A stretch of 20,638 nt of DNA from JAJZQH01 sp041658465 (GCA_041658465.1 JBBAAC010000019.1:1-20638), one strand, 5' to 3'; positions 6,929 to 15,092 are shown, numbered from the stretch's first letter. Made by a program: numbers and translations. Notes: generated by a model not told the origin, from the sequence alone.

Positions 6929-7705
6929 TCAAGGTTTTTGGCGATCGGATTCGATCCGCCCAAGGAGCCTTAAGAGCCCGTCCAGGGTGGTCAGGGGGTG
7001 AGGCGGGCAGCCGGGGATGAAAAGATCCACGGGCAGGAGCGACAGAACGCCGTCGCATTGCTCCGAATGGCCGATATAAGGCCCGCCTGAGATGGCGCAG
7101 GCGCCGGAGGCGATGACGATCTTGGGCGCGGGGACTGCCGCGTATGTCTTCTCGAGGGCCAGGCGCATGTTTTGGGTGACCGGACCCGTGACCAGGATCC
7201 CGTCTGCATGCCGCGGTGAAGCGACGAACTGGATGCCGAAGCGTCCCATGTCGTACGCCAACGTGGAGAGCACGTTCACGTCCGCCTCGCACGCGTTGCA
7301 CCCGCCGGCGCTGACCTCGCGTAGCTTGAGCGAACGGCCGAAGATGCGCGCCATCGCCCTTCCCATCGCCTCGACCTTCGGCGACGCAGCGCTTACGAAG
7401 AGCGACTTGCGCTCGCTCGCGGCCAGCCGGTATTCGTTCGTGAATTCGATCGCCCCGTGCTTGCACGCGCGCGAGCATTCCGCGCAGAAGAGGCAGCGGC
7501 CGAGATCGATGCGGACGCCCTTCTCGCCGATCTCGATCGCGCCGAACGGACAGACGCTGGCGCACTCGCCGCAGCCCTGCGGGCAGCGCGCAGCGTCGAT
7601 GCGAGGCAGGCCGCGAAACCGGTCCGGCATCGCCGGCGCCTTCTTTGGAAACGGCATCGTGCGATATCCCTGCTTAATCCTCGCACGTATTATGTCGAAC
7701 ATCAT
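6929..7705 (-). CDS. Fused two-cluster ferredoxin and NuoB/HyfI-like small subunit of an Ehr-type complex
   Basis: The protein has 258 residues, starting at ATG 7705 (or the adjacent ATG 7702), four bases after the large subunit gene. Residues 35-90 are a 2x[4Fe-4S] ferredoxin like NuoI/HyfH. Cluster one is C41-x3-C45-x2-C48-x3-C52-P and cluster two is C71-x2-C74-x2-C77-x3-C81. The first spacing CxxxC differs from the usual CxxC. Residues 128-250 are a NuoB/HyfI-like small subunit with C136-N-A-C139, SGACAISGG (C203) and PGCPPHP (C233), the four ligands of the proximal cluster. The CxxC form is hydrogenase-like; complex I NuoB has adjacent cysteines. In E. coli Hyf these are separate proteins. 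The subunit should pass electrons from a soluble donor to the large subunit at the membrane face. Confidence 0.88.
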   Translation of the reverse strand: MMFDIIRARIKQGYRTMPFPKKAPAMPDRFRGLPRIDAARCPQGCGECASVCPFGAIEIGEKGVRIDLGRCLFCAECSRACKHGAIEFTNEYRLAASERKSLFVSAASPKVEAMGRAMARIFGRSLKLREVSAGGCNACEADVNVLSTLAYDMGRFGIQFVASPRHADGILVTGPVTQNMRLALEKTYAAVPAPKIVIASGACAISGGPYIGHSEQCDGVLSLLPVDLFIPGCPPHPLTTLDGLLRLLGRIESDRQKP

Positions 7706-7709
7706 CGCC

Positions 7710-9218
7710 TCAGAGGTCGTGACCGCAATACGATAGATTGAAACTCTTGTTGCAGAGCGGAAAGTCCGAAATCTGCCCGTCTCGCATGGCCATGGCGAGC
7801 CCCGCCCAGTTGTGGAACGACGGATCGATCACCTTGTACGTGGAGAAACGCCCGTCATCGTCCGTAATGGCGACATGACATATCTCGCCGCGCCACCCTT
7901 CCACGAGCGCGACGACCATCGACCGGGGCGCCAAAGCGGCAACCGGAGCCCTCACCGGTCCGTCGGGCATCGCCTCCACCTGCTCGCGGATAAAGGCCCA
8001 CGAACGCTCGATCTCCTGCCAGCGCACGAGGGCGCGCGCAAGCACGTCGCCGCTCCTCCACGTCGTGATCGGAATGTGAGAGAAGTGGTACATACTGTAC
8101 GGAAAATCGCACCGAACATCTCGTTCCACGCCGCACGCACGCGCCGCAACACCCACGAGCCCGATCCGCAGGGCCACGTCCCGCGTCACCGGGCCGGTCC
8201 CTTCGAAGCGCGACATGACCGATGGCGTGCTCCAGAGCAGACTGACAGCATTTTCGGCGTCGCGGAAGGCCGACTCGCCGCGTTTCAGCAGGTCGGCAGC
8301 TATGCCCACATCAAGCTCAAATTCGACGCCACCGGGTCGCACTAGCCCCCGCCCGAAGCGGCTGCCACAGAGGAGCGCCGTCATGTTGAGGAGGTCGCCG
8401 CGTATCCGGCCGCAGTACGATGCAGTAGGGAGAAACCCCACGTCGCCGGCAAGCGCGCCGAGGTCGCCCACATGGTTCGCCAGGCGTTCGAGTTCCAGGG
8501 CAATGCAGCGGATCGCGTGGGCCCGCGCCGGAACGCGGCACCTTGCCAAGGATTCCAAGAGGCGGCAATACACCGACGCGTGTCCAACCGTCGTATCGCC
8601 GGCAAGCGTCTCCGCGTAGTGAATCGATCGCGGACCTGGCCCGCCCTCCATCGCGCGCTCGACACCACGATGCTGGTAGCCCAGAGATATTTCCAGGTGA
8701 TGCACGATCTCGCCGTGGCACTGGAACCGGAAGTGACCTGGTTCGATGATGCCGGCGTGGACCGGGCCAACCGCCACCTCGTGAATTTCCTCACCCTCGA
8801 TGGCGAAATAGTCGATGACACCGCAGACCGGCTGCGATGAGCTTGCCGCAGCACCGTGCCCGCGGCGCGACTGAAAGCGCACTGGCTTGAGCCACGGGTG
8901 CCCCTTCGGCGTCACGCCCCACTGCTCGGCGATCTCGCGCTCGAATAGATGCGCCTGTTCGCAATCGGGCGTCAGCGCCGGGTACTCCGCGACGATTTCC
9001 TCCGACGCCGCAACAAAGAGCATGCCCGTCTCGCGCGAAGCAAGCACGGCGTAGAGACGGATGCCTCGCCTCGCGGGGACCCCGAACAGCGCGCTCAGGG
9101 CCGCCCCGCCTTCGACATACTGCAGCACGACCTCTCGGAATGCCTCGATGTCGAGCACAGGGATCTCATCGAGGCTCGCACGACCGACGTTTGAAATCGA
9201 GAGCAGCGGCGCGATCAT
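7710..9218 (-). CDS. HyfG/EhrL-like large subunit (NuoC-NuoD fusion) lacking NiFe ligands
   Basis: The protein has 502 residues and overlaps the previous gene by ATGA. Residues 1-115 match the NuoC/30-kDa type (FEREIAEQWGVTPKGHPWLKP). Residues about 140-502 match NuoD/hydrogenase large subunits (EPGHFRFQCHGE, HHLEISLGYQHRGVE, ELERLANHVGDLG). The L1 region aligns as E203-T-L-A206-G-D-T209-T-V-G-H213. Both cysteines of the E-R-x-C-G-x-C-x-x-x-H hydrogenase motif are replaced. No DPCxxC motif exists at the C-terminus, which ends DFPLCNKSFNLSYCGHDL. A NiFe site is therefore not expected. This fits the Ehr group rather than a formate hydrogenlyase. C489 and C498 near the end are spaced unlike L2. 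Substrate unknown; quinone or another redox partner is possible. Confidence 0.9.
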   Translation of the reverse strand: MIAPLLSISNVGRASLDEIPVLDIEAFREVVLQYVEGGAALSALFGVPARRGIRLYAVLASRETGMLFVAASEEIVAEYPALTPDCEQAHLFEREIAEQWGVTPKGHPWLKPVRFQSRRGHGAAASSSQPVCGVIDYFAIEGEEIHEVAVGPVHAGIIEPGHFRFQCHGEIVHHLEISLGYQHRGVERAMEGGPGPRSIHYAETLAGDTTVGHASVYCRLLESLARCRVPARAHAIRCIALELERLANHVGDLGALAGDVGFLPTASYCGRIRGDLLNMTALLCGSRFGRGLVRPGGVEFELDVGIAADLLKRGESAFRDAENAVSLLWSTPSVMSRFEGTGPVTRDVALRIGLVGVAARACGVERDVRCDFPYSMYHFSHIPITTWRSGDVLARALVRWQEIERSWAFIREQVEAMPDGPVRAPVAALAPRSMVVALVEGWRGEICHVAITDDDGRFSTYKVIDPSFHNWAGLAMAMRDGQISDFPLCNKSFNLSYCGHDL

Positions 9219-10702
9219 AAGCCGCCCCCCAACAGGCCTGCGGCCCGGTTCAACACGTCGATCAAGATTGCGGGCAACCAGAGACCGAGGACGAGGAGCG
9301 CCACAAGCGGGACACAGACGAGCGCAGTCTCAGTCGCAGACGCCCTTCCGTATACTCGCGGCGACGTCTCCGGCCCCCACGCCACAGGGATGACGTGCCG
9401 AAGTGCGCCGACGAAGACGATGGCGAGTCCTGTGAGGAATAAAACTGCGGTCGCATAGGCCTTGCCATCTAAGGCGGCCTTGAGGATCAGAAACTCGCTC
9501 ATGAAGAGCGCAAATGGTGCTGTGCCGATAAGCGCCAGCAAGCTCCCGATGAGACCGCCTCCCCAGACGGGCGAGCTGCGCAAAATGCCGGTCATCCGCC
9601 GCATATCATGCGTGCCGCAGACCTGGCCCAGCGTGCCTGCGCAGAAAAACGACAGGGCCTTGCACACGGAATGGTTAAACACGTGGAACAGCGCAGCCCA
9701 CACGCCGATTCCCCCGATCCCCACGCCCACGGCGATGATTCCAAGGTGCTCCACGCTGTGATAGGCGAGCAGGCGCTTGATGTCATGCTGTGCCACGATG
9801 AAGATTGCCGCCACGAGGATGGAGAGCAGACCGAACACGACGAGGATCTCACGGCCCCATCCTGTGTTGCCCGTGGCCGCCTCGACAAGGGGAAGACACC
9901 GGAGGATACAGTACAAGGCCGTGTTAAGGAGGAATCCCGAGAAGATCGCCGAGACAGGCGCCGGTGCCTGGCTGTGCGCATCCGGGAGCCAGCTGTGCAT
10001 CGGGGCGAGGCCGACCTTTGTCCCGTACCCTATCACGAGGAAGATGAAGCCTGCCTTGATGAGGAACGGATTCAATCCCGCAGCCCCCTGGAGGAGATGA
10101 GTCCACAACAGCGCATGCGTGAGCTGCGATCCCGCGGCCGTCGAGGCCGCTATCAGCAAGGTGCCGGTGAATGCCACAGCCACTCCGACGGAGCACATGA
10201 GCAGGTACTTCCACATGGCTTCCAGGGAACCCGGCGTCACGTGAATGCAGATCAGAAACGCCGTCAGCAAAGTCGTTGCCTCGATCCCAACCCACATCAC
10301 GCCGAGGTTGTTGGAAACGAGGACCGTGATCATCGCCGTGAGCGACCCGAACCAGAGCCCTCCGTAGCGCCGGGCCATCTTCCGGGGAAATATATTCTCC
10401 TCAATCTCCCGGCGGAAGTAGCTGACGGAATAGAACCCGCTGAGCAGGAAGACCAGCATCATCACGCCGAGGTGATACGCCGAGAGGGCATCGAGCATCA
10501 GCCATGTGCCGGCCGCAAAGAGCGGGCCCGTCGTGAAGACCATCCATAGAGCATAAGCGGCCACCGCCGCCACTGCTGCCGTACCCCACGCGCAAAGCCG
10601 AATCACGGCGCGGGACGAGGAGGCCAGGAACGCCGCCCCCACCAAGAGTGCCGGCGCCAGAATCAACAATGCGATCACGATCCCACTCGATGACATCGGC
10701 AT
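9215..10702 (-). CDS. HyfF-like antiporter-type membrane subunit
   Basis: The protein has 495 residues. ATG 10702 overlaps the previous stop as TAATG; a second ATG lies two codons on. It belongs to the NuoL/M/N-Mrp family (Pfam Proton_antipo_M). The proton-channel residues visible are E141 (WVGIEATTLL), K229 (GYGTKVGLAPMHSWLPDAHS) and a Lys in HSVCKALSFF. Where HyfB in this cluster has K250, this protein has N260 (FSGFLLNTALY), so one channel lysine is absent. About 14 membrane helices are expected. It should form the second ion-pumping unit of the membrane arm. AQHDIKRLLAYHSVEHLG is strongly conserved between it and the HyfB-like protein. Confidence 0.9.
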   Translation of the reverse strand: MPMSSSGIVIALLILAPALLVGAAFLASSSRAVIRLCAWGTAAVAAVAAYALWMVFTTGPLFAAGTWLMLDALSAYHLGVMMLVFLLSGFYSVSYFRREIEENIFPRKMARRYGGLWFGSLTAMITVLVSNNLGVMWVGIEATTLLTAFLICIHVTPGSLEAMWKYLLMCSVGVAVAFTGTLLIAASTAAGSQLTHALLWTHLLQGAAGLNPFLIKAGFIFLVIGYGTKVGLAPMHSWLPDAHSQAPAPVSAIFSGFLLNTALYCILRCLPLVEAATGNTGWGREILVVFGLLSILVAAIFIVAQHDIKRLLAYHSVEHLGIIAVGVGIGGIGVWAALFHVFNHSVCKALSFFCAGTLGQVCGTHDMRRMTGILRSSPVWGGGLIGSLLALIGTAPFALFMSEFLILKAALDGKAYATAVLFLTGLAIVFVGALRHVIPVAWGPETSPRVYGRASATETALVCVPLVALLVLGLWLPAILIDVLNRAAGLLGGGL

Positions 10703-11346
10703 TATCCCCTTAGTGTCGTGAGCTGATCAGAATCGATGTGATCGAACTCACGGTTGATCCGATAGATGGCGATGCCCATCACAAACACCGCCACGAACAC
10801 GTCCATCAGCACGCCCAGCTCGACAAGGACGGGGACGTCACGCGCCACCGCCAGGCCGAACACGTAGATGCCGTTCTCGATTACGAGGTAGCCAATCACC
10901 TGGTTCACGGCCAAGCGCCGCGCAACGATGAGGAAGAGCCCCGTCATCATCATTGAGAACGCGACCGGCACCACGAGCTGCGAGGATGCCCCGGCAGCAA
11001 GATCCAACTTGGAGGCCAGCCAGAAAGACGCGACGAGCGATGCGATACCCGCAAGAAGCGACGCTGTGTAGCCGACGAACGGCTTGAGCTCGCTGCTCGT
11101 GTCGGAATCGCGAAGCGCCCAGGTGAGTAGCCTGGGAAACACGAAACCCTTCAGACCGATGATCGCCGCCCCGATGGCAAGGATACGGGCCGTAATATCT
11201 GCGCCGCTCGCCGCCACGGGGATGAGACCGACCATGATTCCCTGGAGCGCCCCGATACGGATGCACGCACCGAGCCTGCTCGATCCGAGCAGTAGGAAAC
11301 TCGTGAGGATCAGCATCACCAAAATTGCGTCGAGGAGTCCGGTCAT
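10702..11346 (-). CDS. HyfE-like membrane subunit (NuoK-like)
   Basis: The protein has 214 residues. The start ATG overlaps the HyfC stop as ATGA. About six to seven hydrophobic helices are present. E157 in QVIGYLVIENGIYVFGLA sits where NuoK-type subunits keep a membrane glutamate for ion transfer. The following ELGVLMDVFVAVFVMGI is typical of HyfE. The cytoplasmic tail is acidic (DHIDSDQ). In the family this subunit links the NuoH-like anchor and the antiporter-type subunits. Its position between hyfC- and hyfF-like genes matches other Hyf/Ehr clusters, although hyfD is absent here. Confidence 0.88.
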   Translation of the reverse strand: MTGLLDAILVMLILTSFLLLGSSRLGACIRIGALQGIMVGLIPVAASGADITARILAIGAAIIGLKGFVFPRLLTWALRDSDTSSELKPFVGYTASLLAGIASLVASFWLASKLDLAAGASSQLVVPVAFSMMMTGLFLIVARRLAVNQVIGYLVIENGIYVFGLAVARDVPVLVELGVLMDVFVAVFVMGIAIYRINREFDHIDSDQLTTLRG

Positions 11347-12263
11347 AATGCAGACCTCATCACCAAGATCAGCGCAAGCGCCGACAGGGCGCCTGCCCCG
11401 ATCAAGAGCTGCGGCACTTTCAGGAGGCGCATCCTCGCCATGACGGACTCGATGATGCCCACCAGCACCGCGAGGATCATCATCCCGGCCATGAAGGCCG
11501 CCATACGGCTCATGCCGGTCCAGTCGGTCAGCGTGAGGACGAGGTTGACGATGAGCGCCCCCAGCACCCAGAGTTTGAGCGACGTCGCGTAGAGAATGAG
11601 CGCCAGGTCCGGGCCGCTGAAGTCGAGGATCATCACCTCGTGAATCATCGTCAATTCCAGGTGGGTATTGGGGTCATCCACCGGGATGCGCGCGTTCTCG
11701 GCGAGGAACACGATCAGCAGGGCCACGGCGACGAGCGCCAGCGCTGGACCCGCCGCCAACCACGCAGCCTTGCCGATGCCGGAAAACATCACGGAGAGCG
11801 ATGCGCCTCCGCCCAGGCGAACGAGCACGGCGAGCCCAATGAATGCTGCGGGTTCAGCCAGCGCCGAGAAGTAGACCTCGCGGCTGGCGCCCATGCCCTC
11901 GAAGCTCGATCCCGTGTCAAGCGCCGCTGCCACCGTAAAAAACCGCATCAGTCCCAACGCATAGATGAAGAGGACGATGTCGCCGGAAAACGCCAATACG
12001 GCGGGAACGCCGCCGGCCGGAAGGATCGCCAGTGCCAGGAGTATAGCCGCCAGCTCCACCGCCGGGGCCAGACGGAACACGAGTGTCGTCGTCCGGCTAT
12101 ATACCGCCCCCTTGCGGAGAAGTTTCATAAGGTCGTGGTACGTCTGGAGGAGCGGCTGTCCGCGGCGGCCCGCGAACCAGGCCTTGGTCCGGTTGATGAC
12201 GCCGAAAAGCAACGGCGCCAGGATCAGGCCGAGCATCACGCTGACGATGGACGATGCGCTCAT
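11343..12263 (-). CDS. HyfC/NuoH-like membrane anchor subunit
   Basis: The protein has 306 residues. ATG 12263 follows the hyfB stop by four bases, with GAGG seven bases upstream. NuoH/HycD family marks are RRGQPLLQTYHDLMKLLRK (residues 33-51), GSSFEGMGASREV (118-130) and AENARIPVDDPNTHLELTMIHE (188-209), which contain the charged residues that couple redox chemistry to the ion channels. About eight helices are expected. This subunit docks the soluble HyfG and ferredoxin/small subunit to the membrane and in complex I forms the quinone pocket. The stop overlaps the next start. Confidence 0.92.
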   Translation of the reverse strand: MSASSIVSVMLGLILAPLLFGVINRTKAWFAGRRGQPLLQTYHDLMKLLRKGAVYSRTTTLVFRLAPAVELAAILLALAILPAGGVPAVLAFSGDIVLFIYALGLMRFFTVAAALDTGSSFEGMGASREVYFSALAEPAAFIGLAVLVRLGGGASLSVMFSGIGKAAWLAAGPALALVAVALLIVFLAENARIPVDDPNTHLELTMIHEVMILDFSGPDLALILYATSLKLWVLGALIVNLVLTLTDWTGMSRMAAFMAGMMILAVLVGIIESVMARMRLLKVPQLLIGAGALSALALILVMRSAL

Positions 12264-12267
12264 GTCA

Positions 12268-14253
12268 TCACCTCATCTTCCACGCGAGGACCGCGAGCAA
12301 CGCGGCGACGAGATAAAGGATGTAGAGGTTCAGGCGGCCGTGCTGCAGCCACCGAAATTTCGACAGCCCTGCTTCGAGGGCCGCAAAGACGGGTTTGAAA
12401 ATGTGTTCACGATACACGTCGGGCGTCTCGCTGGAGAAAGAAGACGCGTCCGGAAAAAGGCCTTGCGGCGCAGTAAACCGCCGCTCCGTTCGAAGAAAGA
12501 ACGTGAAGAACCGAGTGATCGGCTGGGCAAAAGACGAAGATGTGTACTGCATGCGCGGCGTCGTCGCGGCATAGCCGCAATCCCACGTGACAGTCCCCGC
12601 GACAGAGCGACCCGAGAGCAGGCGTGCCCTCAACAGCAGGACACACGCGGCGAGCGCCAGAATGACGGACGCCCCTGTCGTCACACCCCACAACGCCATC
12701 CCTGTCCCTCCGGAAAGGGTCGGCGAGAGAGTCACACCCCACGATGCTGCCACAAGGCCGACGGCCGGCGCCATCAGATTGATCGCGACAGGACCTGCGA
12801 GGCCAATTGCCAAACAGAGGGCGGCCAGTACCATCATGGGAATCCGCATGGCCAGCCCGGGATCGTGGGCGTGCTCGACGTGCGGGCTTCGTCCCTCCCC
12901 CAGGAACATCACACCGAAGGCCTTGGTGAAGCAGGCTGCCGCCAGGCCGCCGATGAGGGCGAGCGATCCAACGGCCACAACACCGGCGACGCAGAGGCGC
13001 GCGGAGGGATCCGTCACTCCGAAGAACGCACCGAGGTAAATCGCAAACTCGCTCACAAAGCCGCTCAGCGGCGGCAGTCCGCAGATCGCCACCGCCCCGA
13101 TGAGGAAGGCAGCGCCCGTCAGCGGCATGCGCTTCCACAGTCCGCCGAGGTAATCCATCTCCCGTGTGCCGGTGGCATGAAAGACCGAGCCGGCGCTCAG
13201 GAACAAGAGACTCTTGAACACCGCGTGATTGACGACATGCAGAAAAGCGCCGCTGAAACCCAGGACGACCATGACGCCGTTGCCAAGGGAGACGCCCAGC
13301 ATGCCGACGCCGAGCCCGATCGTGATGATTCCGATGTTCTCGACGCTGTGATAGGCGAGCAGACGCTTCACGTCGTGCTGGGCCAGCGCAAAGAGCACGC
13401 CGAGCACGCCCGACGCGGCGCCGATGCAAAGGAGCGTCCACCCATACCATGCCGGCGGAGGGCCGAGAAGTGTGAGGATGCGGACTAGCCCGTAGATGCC
13501 GGTCTTGATCATCACGCCGGACATAAGCGCCGAGACATGGGACGGCGCTGCCGGGTGGGCCTCGGGCAGCCATACGTGCAGCGGCATGAAGCCGGCCTTG
13601 GTCCCAAACCCGATGATAGCGAGAAAAAAGATAACTCCGGCCCCCGTCGCTCCGGCCGCTGTAGCGAAGGCGTCGAAATCCAGAGAGTGTACATCACGGC
13701 CGAGCAAGAGGAACATGACGAGCAGAAATGCCGTGCCGATATGCGTGGCAATGAGATAGGTCCACCCGGCCCGACGGACACTCCCCTCTTCGTAATCGAA
13801 CATGACGAGGAAGAACGAGGCCAGCGACATGATCTCCCACGCGAGCAGAAAGAGTACGGCATTCTGCGCCGTCACAACGATCAGCATGCTGGCCACAAGC
13901 ACGTTGAAGCAGAACCACGACATCCCGATGCGCTTCGCACCTTCCTGCGGACGGAGATACTCCGCGCCGAAAAGGGCCGACAGTGCCGAAATCACGAGGA
14001 TGGCGCCAGCGAAGATTGCGGACAGGGCATCCATCTTGAAGGCCAAGGAACCAAACGGCATGGACCAGACGCCCGTGAACCGGATCGGTATGTCCGACGT
14101 CAGGGTAAGTGCCACGGGACCGAGGCCGAGAGCTGCGGCGCAGAACACGCTGGTCGGTCCCAAGAAGCGGACGATCGAGGTACGTCGCTCCAGCAAGAGA
14201 CTGGCAACCCCGCCGAGCAGAAGGACCGCTAACGATACCAGAAACCAGCTCAC
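12268..14253 (-). CDS. HyfB-like antiporter-type membrane subunit
   Basis: The protein has 661 residues. The start is GTG 14253, overlapping the regulator's TGA as GTGA, with GGAG about ten bases upstream. It is the NuoL/HycC/HyfB type: channel residues E140 (LLAWEIMSLASF), K219 (GFGTKAGFMPLHVWLPEAHP), K250 (MSGVMIKTGIYGL) and K347 (NHAVFKSLLFL) are all present. After the antiporter core, residues about 560-660 hold the HyfB-specific region (WDCGY...TPRMQYTSSSFAQPIT), a soluble stretch and one final helix. It should be the distal ion pump of the complex. Being first of the structural genes and translationally coupled to the regulator, its synthesis is probably tied to that of the regulator. 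Confidence 0.92.
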   Translation of the reverse strand: MSWFLVSLAVLLLGGVASLLLERRTSIVRFLGPTSVFCAAALGLGPVALTLTSDIPIRFTGVWSMPFGSLAFKMDALSAIFAGAILVISALSALFGAEYLRPQEGAKRIGMSWFCFNVLVASMLIVVTAQNAVLFLLAWEIMSLASFFLVMFDYEEGSVRRAGWTYLIATHIGTAFLLVMFLLLGRDVHSLDFDAFATAAGATGAGVIFFLAIIGFGTKAGFMPLHVWLPEAHPAAPSHVSALMSGVMIKTGIYGLVRILTLLGPPPAWYGWTLLCIGAASGVLGVLFALAQHDVKRLLAYHSVENIGIITIGLGVGMLGVSLGNGVMVVLGFSGAFLHVVNHAVFKSLLFLSAGSVFHATGTREMDYLGGLWKRMPLTGAAFLIGAVAICGLPPLSGFVSEFAIYLGAFFGVTDPSARLCVAGVVAVGSLALIGGLAAACFTKAFGVMFLGEGRSPHVEHAHDPGLAMRIPMMVLAALCLAIGLAGPVAINLMAPAVGLVAASWGVTLSPTLSGGTGMALWGVTTGASVILALAACVLLLRARLLSGRSVAGTVTWDCGYAATTPRMQYTSSSFAQPITRFFTFFLRTERRFTAPQGLFPDASSFSSETPDVYREHIFKPVFAALEAGLSKFRWLQHGRLNLYILYLVAALLAVLAWKMR

Positions 14254-14960
14254 GACTTCGCATCTCCTTCCGGGGCTGCGGCGTTCTGGACGACGCTCTT
14301 GTCGATCCGGGCCGCCTTTTCAAGGATCTGTTCGCGGCTTCCCTGGCCGGCGATGACGCCGGCAAAATCCGGCTGGCGCAGGGCATGCGCCAACTTGGAG
14401 AGGAGATTCAAGTGCGCGGTAATCGTGGGACTCACCATCATAAAGAGCGTGTTCACGGGCTTGCCGTCGAGGGCCTCAAAGTCGATGCTCCGCTCCAGAA
14501 AACAAAGGGTGATCATCGGCTGCGGAATGTGCATCACAATCGGATTTCTCACGTGCGGGATCGCAATGCCATCGCCTATGCCTGTCGATCCGAGCGACTC
14601 GCGAGCTAGGAGGACTTTCAGCAGAAATCCCCGGTCCACCTCCTCGGGGAGCGGCATTGTCTCGACGGCCGCTCTCATGACGGCGTCCTTGTCCGACCCA
14701 CCCACCCGGTAATGGATGCCGCCGGCCTTTATGGCCTCAGCGAGGCTCGGGATCGCGCGCCGGTCCTGCGATGGATCGGCGAAGATGTCGGCCGACACGT
14801 TGATGCGTTGCGATGTGACCCATTCCAGCAGTTCCGCGCGGTTGAACCGATATTGCTCGTTGACCTTGAAGGCGGGCAGTTTCTTGCTCTGAATCCACCG
14901 ATATATCGTCTTTTCTGAGACATTAAGCAGGGTTGCCACGTCTCGAACCGTAAGCTTCAT
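14250..14960 (-). CDS. HTH (excisionase/MerR-like) protein fused to a PTS IIA(Ntr)-like domain
   Basis: The protein has 236 residues. ATG 14960 has AGGGG six bases upstream. Residues 1-48 are an excisionase-type winged HTH (LTVRDVATLLNVSEKTIYRWIQSKKLPAFKV). After a linker, residues about 75-230 are a PTS EIIA type 2/PtsN-like domain, with GIGDGIAIPHVRNP placing the phospho-acceptor at H136. No EIIB, EIIC, HPr or EI gene is in the window, so it is regulatory, not for sugar uptake. It heads the Ehr-like operon and overlaps hyfB by four bases. I infer that phosphorylation of H136 by a PtsP/NPr relay sets DNA binding or protein contact and controls this operon. It may be autoregulatory through the half-sites at 14991-15025. 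Confidence 0.88.
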   Translation of the reverse strand: MKLTVRDVATLLNVSEKTIYRWIQSKKLPAFKVNEQYRFNRAELLEWVTSQRINVSADIFADPSQDRRAIPSLAEAIKAGGIHYRVGGSDKDAVMRAAVETMPLPEEVDRGFLLKVLLARESLGSTGIGDGIAIPHVRNPIVMHIPQPMITLCFLERSIDFEALDGKPVNTLFMMVSPTITAHLNLLSKLAHALRQPDFAGVIAGQGSREQILEKAARIDKSVVQNAAAPEGDAKS

Positions 14961-14990
14961 TCATCGCCCCTGATTCCCATGTTTCTTAGC

Positions 14991-15025
14991 TTAGGACAAT
15001 TTAGGACATCCATACCCAATTGTCC
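14991..15025. promoter_or_regulatory. Candidate operator: three TTRGGACA-type half-sites
   Basis: The plus strand shows TTAGGACA at 14991-14998 and again at 15001-15008, ten bases apart (one helical turn). The opposite-strand copy TTGGACA reads on the minus strand from 15027 to 15021. GGACAATT (14994-15001) and AATTGTCC (15018-15025) are exact inverted arms. The sites lie 31-67 bases before the regulator's start codon and overlap the proposed promoter. Confidence 0.45.
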
Positions 15026-15027
15026 AA
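14998..15027 (-). promoter_or_regulatory. Possible promoter of the regulator-Ehr-der operon
   Basis: On the minus strand TTGGAC (15027-15022) and TAAATT (15003-14998) are 18 bases apart. Each matches four or five of six consensus bases. The placement is about 40 bases before the ribosome-binding site. It overlaps the inverted repeat, which supports regulated transcription. Confidence 0.35.
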
Positions 15028-15050
15028 GCCATTTTGGGATCAGCGGCTCT

Positions 15051-15092
15051 CGGGGACTATTATTCGGGGAGTATTATTCGGGGAGTATTATA
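15051..15092. repeat. Three tandem 14-base repeats over a stop codon
   Basis: CGGGGACTATTATT, CGGGGAGTATTATT and CGGGGAGTATTATA follow each other without gaps. The last unit includes the TAA stop of the 476-aa protein gene (15088-15090). The array then ends where coding starts. No hairpin strong enough for a terminator is seen. Confidence 0.85.

Noticed and set aside
6892..6963. TTG start of der at 6963
   Set aside because: It adds 24 residues not seen in Der and overlaps the preceding gene; ATG 6891 gives the canonical N-terminus.
11965..13488. Plus-strand open frame of 507 codons
   Set aside because: Antisense to the hyfB- and hyfC-like genes, very rich in Arg, Gln and Glu as expected from a mirrored GC-rich membrane gene; no ribosome-binding site or motif.
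6929..14253. Formate hydrogenlyase or true hydrogenase-4
   Set aside because: The large subunit lacks both cysteine pairs for NiFe and no formate dehydrogenase or maturation genes are visible.
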